From positions 434,001 through 498,000 of the forward strand of contig CBDIHP010000048.1 of assembly GCA_965279195.1 (NCBI GenBank): 64,000 nucleotides of DNA. The letters run 5' to 3'. Positions within the stretch are counted from its first letter, which is position 1, and each line of letters opens with the position of its first letter. Of the stretch, positions 43,133-51,460 are shown one piece after another. Position numbers and translations under genes: made by a program. A model generated the notes under the pieces. That model had not been told where the DNA came from. It did not search any database and saw nothing but the letters and a program-made list of their open reading frames with translations. This DNA comes from CBDIHP01 sp965279195 (GTDB taxonomy: Bacteria > Planctomycetota > Planctomycetia > Isosphaerales > Isosphaeraceae).

Positions 43133-43657
43133 AGCGAGTCGGCTTCCTTCCCAATCGGGAAATGTTCGAGACCGAGGCCTCGGGGTGCCCCTCGACGGAC
43201 CGCGACCCACGCCCGTATGCCGGTAACGCAACGATTGCGAACCGTGACGGACGAGAAGTCCCACCGCTGATGGACGACGAGCCGCGCGTTGGAAACAAGC
43301 GGCCGGCTCGCGATTCTTCCCCTCGGACGCCTACGAGGTTAGCTGACGGGCTCGGAGCCGAAGGTGCCCCGTCGCGGTTGCCCGCGATTCGCCCCGGCCG
43401 CCTCGGACGACGAGGCGGAGTTGGTTCCCCCGCTCCCCCCTGTGCCTTTCGCGGGGAGACTCGGCGATTGACCTACCGGTCTGATCGGCGATTAGATTTT
43501 AATCGGAATTTTACGGCACGTGTCAAGAGCCAGTTTGGAGTGGGGCAGTCCGGCTGCCGCTTTCCAGGGGTTCTGGAGAACCAATTCCGACCGATCTCGC
43601 GCAAAACGCTCGTCAATCGTCCTGGCCGAAAGCGACCGTTCGGCACCCGCACTCCAG
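43133..43657. repeat. gene-free gap with family A repeat at its end
   Basis: The 480 bp upstream of the APC gene hold no gene. Family A arms are at 43534-43564 (TTTGGAGTGGGGCAGTCCGG) and 43628-43657 (GAAAGCGACCGTTCGGCACC). The latter is inside the 3' end of the transglutaminase-like gene and gives its last codons. Confidence 0.7.
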
Positions 43658-44680
43658 AGGGGCGAACTCCACCTTGAGACTCTCGGTTTGCTTGAGCCGG
43701 CCGAAGCCCACGGCGTTGGAGATGGTCAGCGTGGCTTGCTGAAGCAAGGTCTGGCGGTCCTGGACGACCACGGAGTCGTAGTGGAATGTGAGCATGTCGC
43801 CCGGGTCATATCCGAACCATCGGGAGAGCCCCAGGCCCCGGCCGCTGACCGCGTTCGAGACCTCGACCGGCACCCAACCGACCCCCTCCGCCCAGAACTC
43901 GGCCCGGACGTGAAACGTCCCCGAATCGACCTCCCTCCCGGGCGCGGACGACTTCGCCCAGCGTCCCGCCAGCGCCCGGGCGGGGATCTTGTTGGCCCGG
44001 AGCGCCGCGACGAACAGGTACGACAACGCCCCGCATTCGCCCCAGCCCCGCTTGCAGACGACCGAGGGCTTGGGGTTCGCGTTGGCGATCCACTTGTAGG
44101 AATGGGTGCGTGCGATCGTCTCCAGCGTCTTGAATGCGAAATTGAGGTCGCGCTCGTCCTTGCCCCGGATCAGGCCCTTCTCCTTCATCCATCGTCGGAA
44201 CTCGTTGGACGCATGGTCGATGAGCCCTGCGGATCGCAACGAGGCCGTCCGCTCGCCCGGGGGCAGGGGGGGCACGGCCGCGTCGGGCTCCCCTTCGACC
44301 AGCCGCCTGGGGATCAAGGTCAGGTCATAGCTGGTGACGACCTTCGCCTCCGCCAGGGCCGGATGGTCCGAGAACCAGTGGGCCGAGAGGACCGACTGCC
44401 GCCTCGCCCCCTCTTCCCGCAGCCGTCCGACCTCGGCGTTCGGCGCCCCCACCACCTGAATCTCCGCCCCGTTCGCCGACTGCCCCTCGTGTGAAGGCGG
44501 ATCCGCCACCACCACCCACCACTCCCCGATCGACACCCCGGGCATCGCGAACCCCTGGGTCAGCGTCACCCGCCCGACCCTGGGCTTCCCCCGCTCGATC
44601 CGATAGGGGCCCTGGAACGGGGCCGTGTCGCCGTCTGACGACATGCCGAACGCGATCGCGGCGAGAACGGCGGCGAGCAT
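43613..44680 (-). CDS. transglutaminase-like cysteine protein, exported
   Basis: A 355-residue protein with a short hydrophobic N-terminal signal. The transglutaminase-like core has Cys in GECGALSYLFVAALRANKIPAR, His in HVRAEFWAEGVGWVPVEVSN and the following Asp-type position in GYDPGDMLTFH. Around residues 150-190 (FRRWMKEKGLIRG) lies a helical spacer. The enzyme class could be a protease or a cross-linking enzyme. The final residues LECGCRTVAFGQDD are encoded by family A repeat sequence. ATG 44680 gives the signal at the start. Confidence 0.85.
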   Translation of the reverse strand: MLAAVLAAIAFGMSSDGDTAPFQGPYRIERGKPRVGRVTLTQGFAMPGVSIGEWWVVVADPPSHEGQSANGAEIQVVGAPNAEVGRLREEGARRQSVLSAHWFSDHPALAEAKVVTSYDLTLIPRRLVEGEPDAAVPPLPPGERTASLRSAGLIDHASNEFRRWMKEKGLIRGKDERDLNFAFKTLETIARTHSYKWIANANPKPSVVCKRGWGECGALSYLFVAALRANKIPARALAGRWAKSSAPGREVDSGTFHVRAEFWAEGVGWVPVEVSNAVSGRGLGLSRWFGYDPGDMLTFHYDSVVVQDRQTLLQQATLTISNAVGFGRLKQTESLKVEFAPLECGCRTVAFGQDD

Positions 44681-44770
44681 TGGCTGACCTCCCTTCGGCA
44701 GGTTTCCCTGAGAGATCCTGTGCCCAACGCCGTGGAACCGTCTGCAGTGGATGAATAACGGTCTCGCGGA

Positions 44771-45853
44771 TCACGCGAGCCGCTTCGACACCTCGGCGGC
44801 GACGGCTTCGCTGAAGCTGGTGGTCGACTCGGTGCCGCCGAGGTCGCGGGTGCGGGTGCCCTGGCGGAGGAGGTCGAGGGTGGTGTCCTTGACGGCCTTG
44901 CCGACGGCGGTCTCGCCGAGCTGGTAGAGGAGCATCGAGAGGGCGAGGAAGATCGCGGTGGGGTTGGCGAGGTTCTTGCCCTGGATGTCGGGCGCGGTGC
45001 CGTGGGCGGCGTCGTACATGGCGACGCGGACGACGGCCGAGGCGTCGAAGGCGAGGTTGGCGCTGGCGCCGATGCCCAGCGAGCCGGCCAGCCCGCAGGC
45101 CATGTCGGAGAGGAAGTCGCCGTACTCGTTCAGGACGAGCACGATCTGGAACTTCTCGGGAGCCATGATCACCTTGCCGAGCAACGCGTCGAACAACTCG
45201 ACGTTGTGCGGCACCTCGGGGAACTGACGGGCGACCTCCTGAGAGACCTTTTCGAAGAGGCCGTCGGTCGCCTTCTGGATCGTGTACTTGGAGGCGGTGG
45301 TGACCTTCTTGTTGGTCTTGCGCGCCAGGCTGAAGGCGTATCGGGCGGCCTCCTGCACCGGGCGGCGTTCGACGATCCGGAGGCTGACCGCGCCGTCCTC
45401 GCCGATGGCGCGGCCGGGGTCGTCGTAGGTGCCGCCGGTGGCGATCCGGACGATGTCCAGGTCCAGCTCGCGCCGGAAGTTCGTGGGGACGCCGGGGATG
45501 GTGTAGACCGGCCGGTGGATCACCGAGAGGTCCAGCCGGCGCCGGAGGACGGCGTTGGGGCTCTCCTCTGCGGTGACGGTGGGATATTTGAGCGCGACGA
45601 GCGACGACACGACCTTCTCGACGGCCTCGTCGTAAATCGCCTTCCCCCTGGCCCTGCGGTTTTCCAGGCTGAGGTCGACGGGGACGAAGTCGAGCTTGAC
45701 GGGGAGGGCGTCGGCGAGGATGTGGATGGCGTTGGAGAGTTCGGGCCCGATGCCGTCGCCGAGGAGTTCGGTCACGGCATAGGTGGGCCTCGGCCGGCTG
45801 GCGGCCTGGGACGGAGTGGTCTCGCTGGCCGCCTGGGACGCTGAAATCGACAC
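44771..45853 (-). CDS. isocitrate/isopropylmalate dehydrogenase family enzyme
   Basis: A 360-residue enzyme. The family order is seen: ELLGDGIGPELSNAIHIL, the substrate arginines in SPNAVLRRRLDLSVIHRPVY, a Lys in ASKYTIQKATDGLF, then VLNEYGDFLSDMACGLAGSLGIGASANL, AAHGTAPDIQGKNLANPTA. SPN-x-x-LRR and HGTAPDI favour isocitrate over isopropylmalate as substrate. The usual EGTE-type segment is changed to ATGGTYDD. The GTG at 45851-45853 was chosen because GAGGGGAGA lies upstream, while the earlier ATG region is Arg/Gly-rich. Confidence 0.88.
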   Translation of the reverse strand: MSISASQAASETTPSQAASRPRPTYAVTELLGDGIGPELSNAIHILADALPVKLDFVPVDLSLENRRARGKAIYDEAVEKVVSSLVALKYPTVTAEESPNAVLRRRLDLSVIHRPVYTIPGVPTNFRRELDLDIVRIATGGTYDDPGRAIGEDGAVSLRIVERRPVQEAARYAFSLARKTNKKVTTASKYTIQKATDGLFEKVSQEVARQFPEVPHNVELFDALLGKVIMAPEKFQIVLVLNEYGDFLSDMACGLAGSLGIGASANLAFDASAVVRVAMYDAAHGTAPDIQGKNLANPTAIFLALSMLLYQLGETAVGKAVKDTTLDLLRQGTRTRDLGGTESTTSFSEAVAAEVSKRLA

Positions 45854-46218
45854 CGTCGGTCTCCCCTCGGCCGGATCACCGGCCCTCGCTCTCGGACTCC
45901 CCGGCCCGCCGCGGGTCATGCCCGTGGCAGGTATTCCATTCTAGAACGCAATCCTCCGCGGTTCCACTCGGAGGGGGCGAGAGGCGGAGAAGCGACGATT
46001 CGTTGGCCTCACGCACAACGCGTGAGGGATCTGCAGCACAACCCGTACGGTCTGCCGGCCGTGACCTACCTTTGGGGGAGAGGACAACCGTAAGTTTCCC
46101 GACGAGCCCGGCCGTGCCCAATCCCCACGACGCCGATTGACTGCATCCCGGCGCGGGACGTGCACCGGATCCAGGGGAGTGCCCCTGAGAGATCCCTGAC
46201 CAGCCCCGGGATAGCCAT
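45854..46218. other. intergenic region, 365 bp
   Basis: Divergent spacer between the dehydrogenase and the 169-residue protein. No gene, no repeat of the families described here and no convincing promoter was picked out; GC falls near 45930-45950 (GTATTCCATTCTAGAACGC). Confidence 0.45.
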
Positions 46219-46728
46219 ATGCCCGATCATCCGCTCGCGACGTATCTCAACGACCACCTCGCCGGGTCGGAAACCGCCCTGGAGCTGCTCCGGCATCTCG
46301 AAGGCGGGGCGGCTGAGCATGGGCAGGAGGTCGCGGACTTCGCGGGGCAGCTCCGGCGCGAGATCGAGGAGGACCGCGCGGTCCTTGAGGGCTTGATGGC
46401 GTCGATCGGGATCGCCGAGAGCCCGCTCCGGAAAGCGGCGGGCTGGATCGGGGAGAAGCTGGCCTCTCTCAAACTCAGGCTCGACGACCCGACGGATGGG
46501 GCTCTGAGAAGGCTCGAAGCGTTCGAGGCGATCTCGCTGGGCATCGAAGGCAAGCGGGGACTCTGGGTCGGGCTGCAGTCGATCCGCGGGACGTCCACCG
46601 TCGTTAGCGGGCTCGACCTGGAAGGGCTCCGACTCCGTGCCGAAGACCAGCGAGCCAGGGTGGAAGAATTCCGATTGGCGGCCCTCCGCGACCGGGTCCG
46701 CTCGGGCGCTGCGGCGTCTCGCTCGTGA
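46219..46728 (+). CDS. helical-bundle protein, 169 residues, unknown function
   Basis: An all-helical cytosolic protein. Residues 1-70 read as two long amphipathic helices (PLATYLNDHLAGSETALELLRHL, EVADFAGQLRREIEEDRAVLEGLMASIG), residues 75-165 as two more (LRKAAGWIGEKLASLKLRLD, LRAEDQRARVEEFRLAALRDRV). This spacing is like ferritin-like or DUF892-type bundles, but the metal-binding E/H pattern is not complete, so iron binding is not claimed. It stands next to the leuA leader, whose promoter begins 20 bp after its stop. Confidence 0.7.
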   Translation: MPDHPLATYLNDHLAGSETALELLRHLEGGAAEHGQEVADFAGQLRREIEEDRAVLEGLMASIGIAESPLRKAAGWIGEKLASLKLRLDDPTDGALRRLEAFEAISLGIEGKRGLWVGLQSIRGTSTVVSGLDLEGLRLRAEDQRARVEEFRLAALRDRVRSGAAASRS

Positions 46729-46747
46729 AAATGTCGGGCAGCCCCGC

Positions 46748-46777
46748 TTGACCCGGACGGGAACTCGCCCTTATGAT
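46748..46777 (+). promoter_or_regulatory. sigma-70-type promoter of leuA
   Basis: TTGACC at 46748-46753 and TATGAT at 46772-46777, 18 bases apart. Five of six and five of six consensus positions match. Transcription would start near 46784, 49 bases before the leader peptide. Confidence 0.72.
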
Positions 46778-46832
46778 GGGTCATCGATCCGTTGCGCGGA
46801 TGCGCAACCTTCGCGTGGGAGCTTTCCCGGTC

Positions 46833-46901
46833 ATGACCCTGCGACTTGCGAACCTTCGACTTCGGTCGGCCCTCGGCCTCCTCGGCCGGGTCTGGTCTTA
46901 G
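46833..46901 (+). CDS. leuL: leucine-rich leader peptide of the leuA operon, 22 residues
   Basis: A 22-codon reading frame, ATG at 46833 and TAG at 46899-46901, upstream of leuA. Leucine is at positions 3, 5, 8, 10, 14, 16 and 17, seven of 22 residues; three of them are CTT, a codon rarely used in this GC-rich window. GGGAG precedes the ATG by about 11 bases. It reads as a regulatory peptide: translation pauses at Leu codons when charged tRNA-Leu is scarce. The distance from the stop codon to the terminator arm (about 42 bp) suits attenuation. The peptide has no other recognisable feature. Confidence 0.8.
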   Translation: MTLRLANLRLRSALGLLGRVWS

Positions 46902-46943
46902 GGTTCGTTTTCGACGCGGAGTCCACGCGACACCGAACAACGC

Positions 46944-46990
46944 AACCCCGAGACCTGCCCGCCGGGCGGTTCTCGGGGTTGTTTCGTTTC
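46944..46990 (+). terminator. leuA attenuator (terminator with competing antiterminator)
   Basis: AACCCCGAGA (46944-46953) pairs perfectly with TCTCGGGGTT (46971-46980), followed by the T-rich GTTTCGTTTC. A competing pairing is possible between GGGTTCGTT (46901-46909) and AACGCAACCC (46939-46948), which would use up the 5' arm of the terminator stem. Stalling in leuL would leave 46901-46909 free and allow that pairing; a ribosome at the stop codon would block it. Confidence 0.8.
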
Positions 46991-47072
46991 GACCAGGTTC
47001 GATCGATCGACTCCGCCCGGTGATTCCACACGTCCGGATCGCTCTCGACCACGACTCGCCAGGAGCCTCGAC

Positions 47073-48653
47073 ATGTCCGTCCCCGCCGATGACCGCCGCA
47101 TCCTGATCTTCGACACGACCTTGCGCGACGGCGAGCAGTCGCCTGGCTGCAGCATGACCAACGTGGAGAAGCTTGAGATGGCCCGGGCCCTCGCGGCGCT
47201 CGGGGTCGACATCATCGAGGCCGGATTCCCCATCGCCTCCAACGGCGACTTCGAGGCCGTCCGGACCATCGCCACCGAGGTCACCGGCGCCTCGGTCTGC
47301 GGCCTCGCCCGCTGCAACGACCGCGACATCGACCGGGCCTGGGAGGCGTTGCAGTTCGCCCAGAAGCCGAGGATCCACGTTTTCCTCGCCACCTCGGCCA
47401 TCCACCGCGAGCACAAGCTCAAGATGACCCGCCAGCAGGTCATCGAGAAGGCGGTGAACAGCGTCCGGCGTGCGAAGTCCTACTGCCAGGACATCGAGTT
47501 CTCCCCCGAGGACGCCGCCCGGACCGAGATCGACTTCCTCTGCGAGGTCGTCGAGGCCGCCATCGAGGCCGGCGCGACCACGGTCAATATCCCCGACACC
47601 GTCGGATACGCCGTGCCCACCCAGTACGCGAAGGTCATCAAGACCCTGACCGAGCGCGTGCCGAACATCAACAAGGCCGTCATCAGCGTCCATTGCCACG
47701 ACGACCTGGGCATGGCCGTCGCCAACAGCCTCGCGGCCGTCGAGGTCGGCGCGCGGCAGATCGAGTGCACCATCAACGGCATCGGCGAGCGGGCGGGCAA
47801 CGCGGCCCTCGAAGAGATCGTGATGGCGCTCAAGACCCGGCAGGATTACTTCGGACTGCAAACGGGCATCAAGTCCGAACGCCTGTATCCCACGAGCAAG
47901 ATGCTCAGCTCGATCACCGGCATGGCCGTCCAGCGCAACAAGGCGATCGTCGGCCGCAACGCCTTCGCGCACGAGTCGGGCATCCACCAGGACGGCATGC
48001 TCAAGGAACGATCCACTTACGAGATCATGCGGCCCGAGGAGGTCGGCGTCCCCAAGACCGACCTTGTCCTGGGCAAGCACTCCGGCCGGCACGCCCTGCG
48101 CGACCGGGTCGAGGAGATGGGGTACCACCTGGGCGACGAGCAACTGGAGTCGTTGTTCGTCGACTTCAAGACCCTGGCCGACAAGAAGAAAGAAGTCTAC
48201 GACGACGACCTGACCGTCCTGGTCGAGAAGCTGTTCTCGGACGTCCCCGCGGTCTGGAAGATCGTCAGCCTGCACACGACAGCCGGAACGAGCGTGCTGC
48301 CGACGGCCACCGTGCAGATCCAGCGGCCCGACGGCCAGGTGGTTCAGGACGCCGCCATCGGCGACGGCCCGGTCGACGCCATCTTCAAGGCGGTCGAGCG
48401 CGTCACCGGCGTCGCTGCGAACCTCAAGGAGTTCTCGGTCAAGAGCGTCACCGCCGGCAAGGACGCCCAGGGCGAGGTGACCCTGGAGCTGGAAGTCACC
48501 AGCGAGGACCGCTCCTACCGCGGCCGCGCGGCGTCCACGGACATCGTGGAGGCCTCGGCCGAGGCGTACATCAACGCGGTCAACAACATCGTCGCCCGCC
48601 GCGACCGCGAGCAGCCCCGCGAGGTCATCGGCCGCCCCGGCGCGGGGGCCTGA
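47073..48653 (+). CDS. leuA: 2-isopropylmalate synthase
   Basis: A 526-residue enzyme that joins acetyl-CoA and 2-ketoisovalerate, the first step of leucine synthesis. Metal and substrate sites: FDTTLRDGEQSPGCSM at the start, the HxH of SVHCHDDLGMAVANSLAAVEVGA, and the hinge-loop region GNAALEEIVMAL. The allosteric Leu-binding domain occupies about 390-520 (LHTTAGTSVLPTATVQI, VTLELEVTSEDRSYRGRAASTD). Regulated by the leader upstream. A family B repeat follows the stop. No leuB, leuC or leuD lie in the window. Confidence 0.97.
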   Translation: MSVPADDRRILIFDTTLRDGEQSPGCSMTNVEKLEMARALAALGVDIIEAGFPIASNGDFEAVRTIATEVTGASVCGLARCNDRDIDRAWEALQFAQKPRIHVFLATSAIHREHKLKMTRQQVIEKAVNSVRRAKSYCQDIEFSPEDAARTEIDFLCEVVEAAIEAGATTVNIPDTVGYAVPTQYAKVIKTLTERVPNINKAVISVHCHDDLGMAVANSLAAVEVGARQIECTINGIGERAGNAALEEIVMALKTRQDYFGLQTGIKSERLYPTSKMLSSITGMAVQRNKAIVGRNAFAHESGIHQDGMLKERSTYEIMRPEEVGVPKTDLVLGKHSGRHALRDRVEEMGYHLGDEQLESLFVDFKTLADKKKEVYDDDLTVLVEKLFSDVPAVWKIVSLHTTAGTSVLPTATVQIQRPDGQVVQDAAIGDGPVDAIFKAVERVTGVAANLKEFSVKSVTAGKDAQGEVTLELEVTSEDRSYRGRAASTDIVEASAEAYINAVNNIVARRDREQPREVIGRPGAGA

Positions 48654-48664
48654 TGGCAGGAGTG

Positions 48665-48787
48665 GATTGAACCGCAAAGGCGCAAAGAGCGCAGAGGAGA
48701 ATTGAACCACAGAGACACAAAGATCACAGAGATTGATAGGGAAATTGATCAATGACTCTGTGGGCTCTGTGTCTCTGCGGTTCAATC
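48665..48787. repeat. dispersed long inverted repeat, family B, copy 3
   Basis: Arms at 48699-48731 and 48756-48786 are inverted copies with several mismatches (ATTGAACCACAGAGACACAA and complement); a partial extra unit TTGAACCGCAAAGGCGCAAAG lies at 48667-48690. It sits just downstream of leuA and upstream of the lipoprotein gene. Confidence 0.82.
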
Positions 48788-48878
48788 TCTCAGATCCCCG
48801 ACCGTTCGGTTCGGCTTGACGGTTTCTTGAGGATTCTTAGACTCCACCCTCGCTTTCCGACCAAGGAGGAGTGGAACC

Positions 48879-49517
48879 ATGCGGATGCGCATTCAGGGAT
48901 TGGGATTGGCGCTCGGCCTCGCGGGCTTCGTCGGGCTGGCCGGCTGCGGCGGGTCCGGTGACTCCGGGGACAAGACGGCCGGCAAGGTCGATTTGAATTT
49001 CAGCGACTCGGCCTACCAGCCGAAGGCCCGCGCCCAGGCGACCGAGACGGCCGCGACGCCCAGGCCGGCTGCGGCGGCGGATGGACCGGCGTTGCCGACG
49101 CCCATCGCCGACGCGCAGCAGAAACTCGAAGCCCAGCTCGGCCAAGTCGAGGACAAGGCCGCCGGCGCCGTCGGGACGGTCCGCGACAAGGCGGGTTCGG
49201 TCGTCGAATCCGCCCAGGCCAAGGCCGACGCCGCCGTGAAGACGGTCACGGGCACCGTGGATTCCGCCGCGCAGGGGATCAACAACGCCCAGACGTCCAT
49301 CGTCGACAAGGTCGGCGAGACCAGGGATCAGATCGGCCAGAGCGTCAACGGCCTGAAGCAGGCCGCCGGCAGCCTGAAGGGATCGGTCGACAAGAATGTC
49401 GGCGGCCTCAAGGGGGTGACGGACGACCTCAAAGGCGACGCCAAGAAGCTCGAACGCAAGTACAAGGACCTGATCCGCGTCGGCCGCAAGCCGGAGCCGC
49501 CGAAGAAGGGTCAGTGA
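48879..49517 (+). CDS. lipoprotein with long helical region
   Basis: A 212-residue protein: signal peptide with lipobox LAGC (Cys at residue 23), then a Gly/Ser/Ala-rich spacer and about 130 residues of helical repeats (EDKAAGAVGTVRDKAGSVVESA, VDSAAQGINNAQTSIVDKV), and a basic end. AAGGAGGAGTGGAACC stands before the ATG, a very strong ribosome-binding site. It resembles LEA-like or apolipoprotein-like helical lipoproteins; no function is assigned. The downstream gene is convergent and overlaps by 7 bp. Confidence 0.8.
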   Translation: MRMRIQGLGLALGLAGFVGLAGCGGSGDSGDKTAGKVDLNFSDSAYQPKARAQATETAATPRPAAAADGPALPTPIADAQQKLEAQLGQVEDKAAGAVGTVRDKAGSVVESAQAKADAAVKTVTGTVDSAAQGINNAQTSIVDKVGETRDQIGQSVNGLKQAAGSLKGSVDKNVGGLKGVTDDLKGDAKKLERKYKDLIRVGRKPEPPKKGQ

Positions 49518-51460
49518 ACCGAGCCATCGATCGTGGAACCCTCGGATCCGGGATTCCCCGGCGTCCGAGGGCCTTCTCGACGCACACGGACAGGGTTCGC
49601 CTTCTGTCTCCAGATCTCATAGGCGAAGAATTCGGCTTCGAATTCAAAATGGTCCTGGATCGCCTGTTCCAGCCTGATCAGTCGATTGCTCCCGACGATG
49701 TCATTCCGGCGGGGACACCATACGACGACCGTCGGTCGCTCCCTGCGCCGGATCAGTTCCTCGATGAATCGCCCTTCCAGGTTGCGATCCACCCAGTACA
49801 ACCACTGGATCCCCTCGGCGCAGGGGAAGGGCGAGAGCCTGGCCGTCGGGCTATTGACCGGGGGATAGGGATAGGATTGGATGACGTTGGCCACGCGTGT
49901 GTCCGCGTCGGTATGCCGTCGGAGATAGTCGATCGTCTGGAGATATCCGGACCAGTTGAGGGCGTCACTGGCCTGAGATGCGGTGAAGATATAGCGGCAT
50001 CCTCGAGGAAGCTGCTCGAGCGGCACCCCGGTCAGGTAAGACCGCAACTGCTCGATCGAGTCCGAGGCCGAGCACATCCGAGGGTTGTAAGGGGTTCGGT
50101 CGAAGACGAGGGCCATCGCCAGGGCCACGAACCAGACCGCGCGGCGCCCCTGGAATGCCCGCAACTCTCGCGTCGCGGCCAGGATGACCGCGAGGCAGAT
50201 CGCTTCCAGGAGGATCCTCGGCTGCGCCAGATAGCCATGCCCGATCGGGCTGAGCGGGCGGAAAAGCGACGCGCCGAGCAATCCAAGCCCCCAGAGCCTC
50301 GCGGATCCCCCGAGCCGTGCCCCCGGCCAGAGTGACAGCACGGCGACCGCCAGCAGCCTCAAGATCGTCCGTCCGTCGCTCAACTCGTCGGCAATACGCC
50401 GGGACAGGGAGGCCGTGTTACCCTGATTCTTCGATCCGCCGTACCAGGCCGATTCGAAATTCCTGAGGAAGTCGTCGAAGGCGCCTTCCAGCATGACCGG
50501 GACGAAGTGCAGCACGAGGGTGACCGCCGCCATCATGCCCCACGAGGCGACGTCGCGCAGGAGGCCCCCGAATCCGCCCGCCCCATCGCGTCGAGACCGG
50601 ATGACCAGGGCACAAAGGAACGCCGGCCCAAAGAGCACCGCGTGCGGCCGGAACCCCATGGCCGAGCCGAACAGTAGCGCCGGGATCCACCAGCTGCTCC
50701 GGCCGGTCCCTGCCTCCAGTAGAATCAGGCCGACGACGCACATCCAGGTCGCCTGCCAGTCGCGCTGGGCGACGGTCGGATAGCCCTGCTGGAAGTAGTA
50801 GCCGGCGAACAGGAGGAACGCGCACCAGCCGGCAAGGGAGTCGCCGAACCGTCGCCTGGACCACCAGACGAGGGAAGCGGCCAGCCCGGCGACCATCGCG
50901 GCGTCGATCGCGTAGACGGGCACGGTCCGCCCCCAGCCGACGGTGTTGCCGATCAGGCCATGCACGTAGAACGGGCCGGGGAAATTGAAGTCGAGGAGGT
51001 CCCGATAGGGCACGATGCCCCGGTCCCACGAGAGCGCCGAGAGCGCGAAGTGGTCGGTGTCGGACCAGAACGGCCAGCCGAGGTAATGGGGTGCCCAGGT
51101 GACGAACCACCAGCACGCGAGCCCGCCGACCGCGAGCCGCAACCCGCCCCCCGCGAGCCAGTCGGAGGCGCGATCGACCAGGACCCAGAAGGATTCCGGT
51201 AGCGGGCAAAGGCCGCAATGCCGCGGACGCCAACCGAGGATCGCGATCGCCCCGAGGGCGAACAGGAACGACCTGAGATCGAACAGGAAGGGCTCGGTGC
51301 CATAAGGCAGGTACAGCCGGGCCGCGACCCAGACGCTCTGGATCAGCGTGGGGAACACGGCGATTGCGAAAATGACAACGGTCAGCCGGACCACGAGAGC
51401 CAGGGCTTTGGCGAGCGACTGCCGAGACGGGGCACGCCCGGGATCTTCGGGAGCCGTCAT
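49511..51460 (-). CDS. multi-spanning membrane protein, glycosyltransferase (GT-C) type likely
   Basis: A 649-residue protein with about ten to twelve membrane segments in the first 460 residues (VVRLTVVIFAIAVFPTLI, FLFALGAIAILGW, LVWWSRRRFGD region, SLAGWCAFLLFAGYYF). The first luminal loop has a D-x-D-like pair (FWSDTDHFALSALSWD). The last 190 residues are soluble (LPRGCRYIFTASQASDAL, TVVVWCPRRNDIVG). The pattern fits GT-C enzymes that use polyprenyl-phosphate sugars. It is the last gene of the glycan cluster and overlaps its neighbour by 4 bases (ATGA). Substrate unknown. Confidence 0.75.
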   Translation of the reverse strand: MTAPEDPGRAPSRQSLAKALALVVRLTVVIFAIAVFPTLIQSVWVAARLYLPYGTEPFLFDLRSFLFALGAIAILGWRPRHCGLCPLPESFWVLVDRASDWLAGGGLRLAVGGLACWWFVTWAPHYLGWPFWSDTDHFALSALSWDRGIVPYRDLLDFNFPGPFYVHGLIGNTVGWGRTVPVYAIDAAMVAGLAASLVWWSRRRFGDSLAGWCAFLLFAGYYFQQGYPTVAQRDWQATWMCVVGLILLEAGTGRSSWWIPALLFGSAMGFRPHAVLFGPAFLCALVIRSRRDGAGGFGGLLRDVASWGMMAAVTLVLHFVPVMLEGAFDDFLRNFESAWYGGSKNQGNTASLSRRIADELSDGRTILRLLAVAVLSLWPGARLGGSARLWGLGLLGASLFRPLSPIGHGYLAQPRILLEAICLAVILAATRELRAFQGRRAVWFVALAMALVFDRTPYNPRMCSASDSIEQLRSYLTGVPLEQLPRGCRYIFTASQASDALNWSGYLQTIDYLRRHTDADTRVANVIQSYPYPPVNSPTARLSPFPCAEGIQWLYWVDRNLEGRFIEELIRRRERPTVVVWCPRRNDIVGSNRLIRLEQAIQDHFEFEAEFFAYEIWRQKANPVRVRREGPRTPGNPGSEGSTIDGSVH

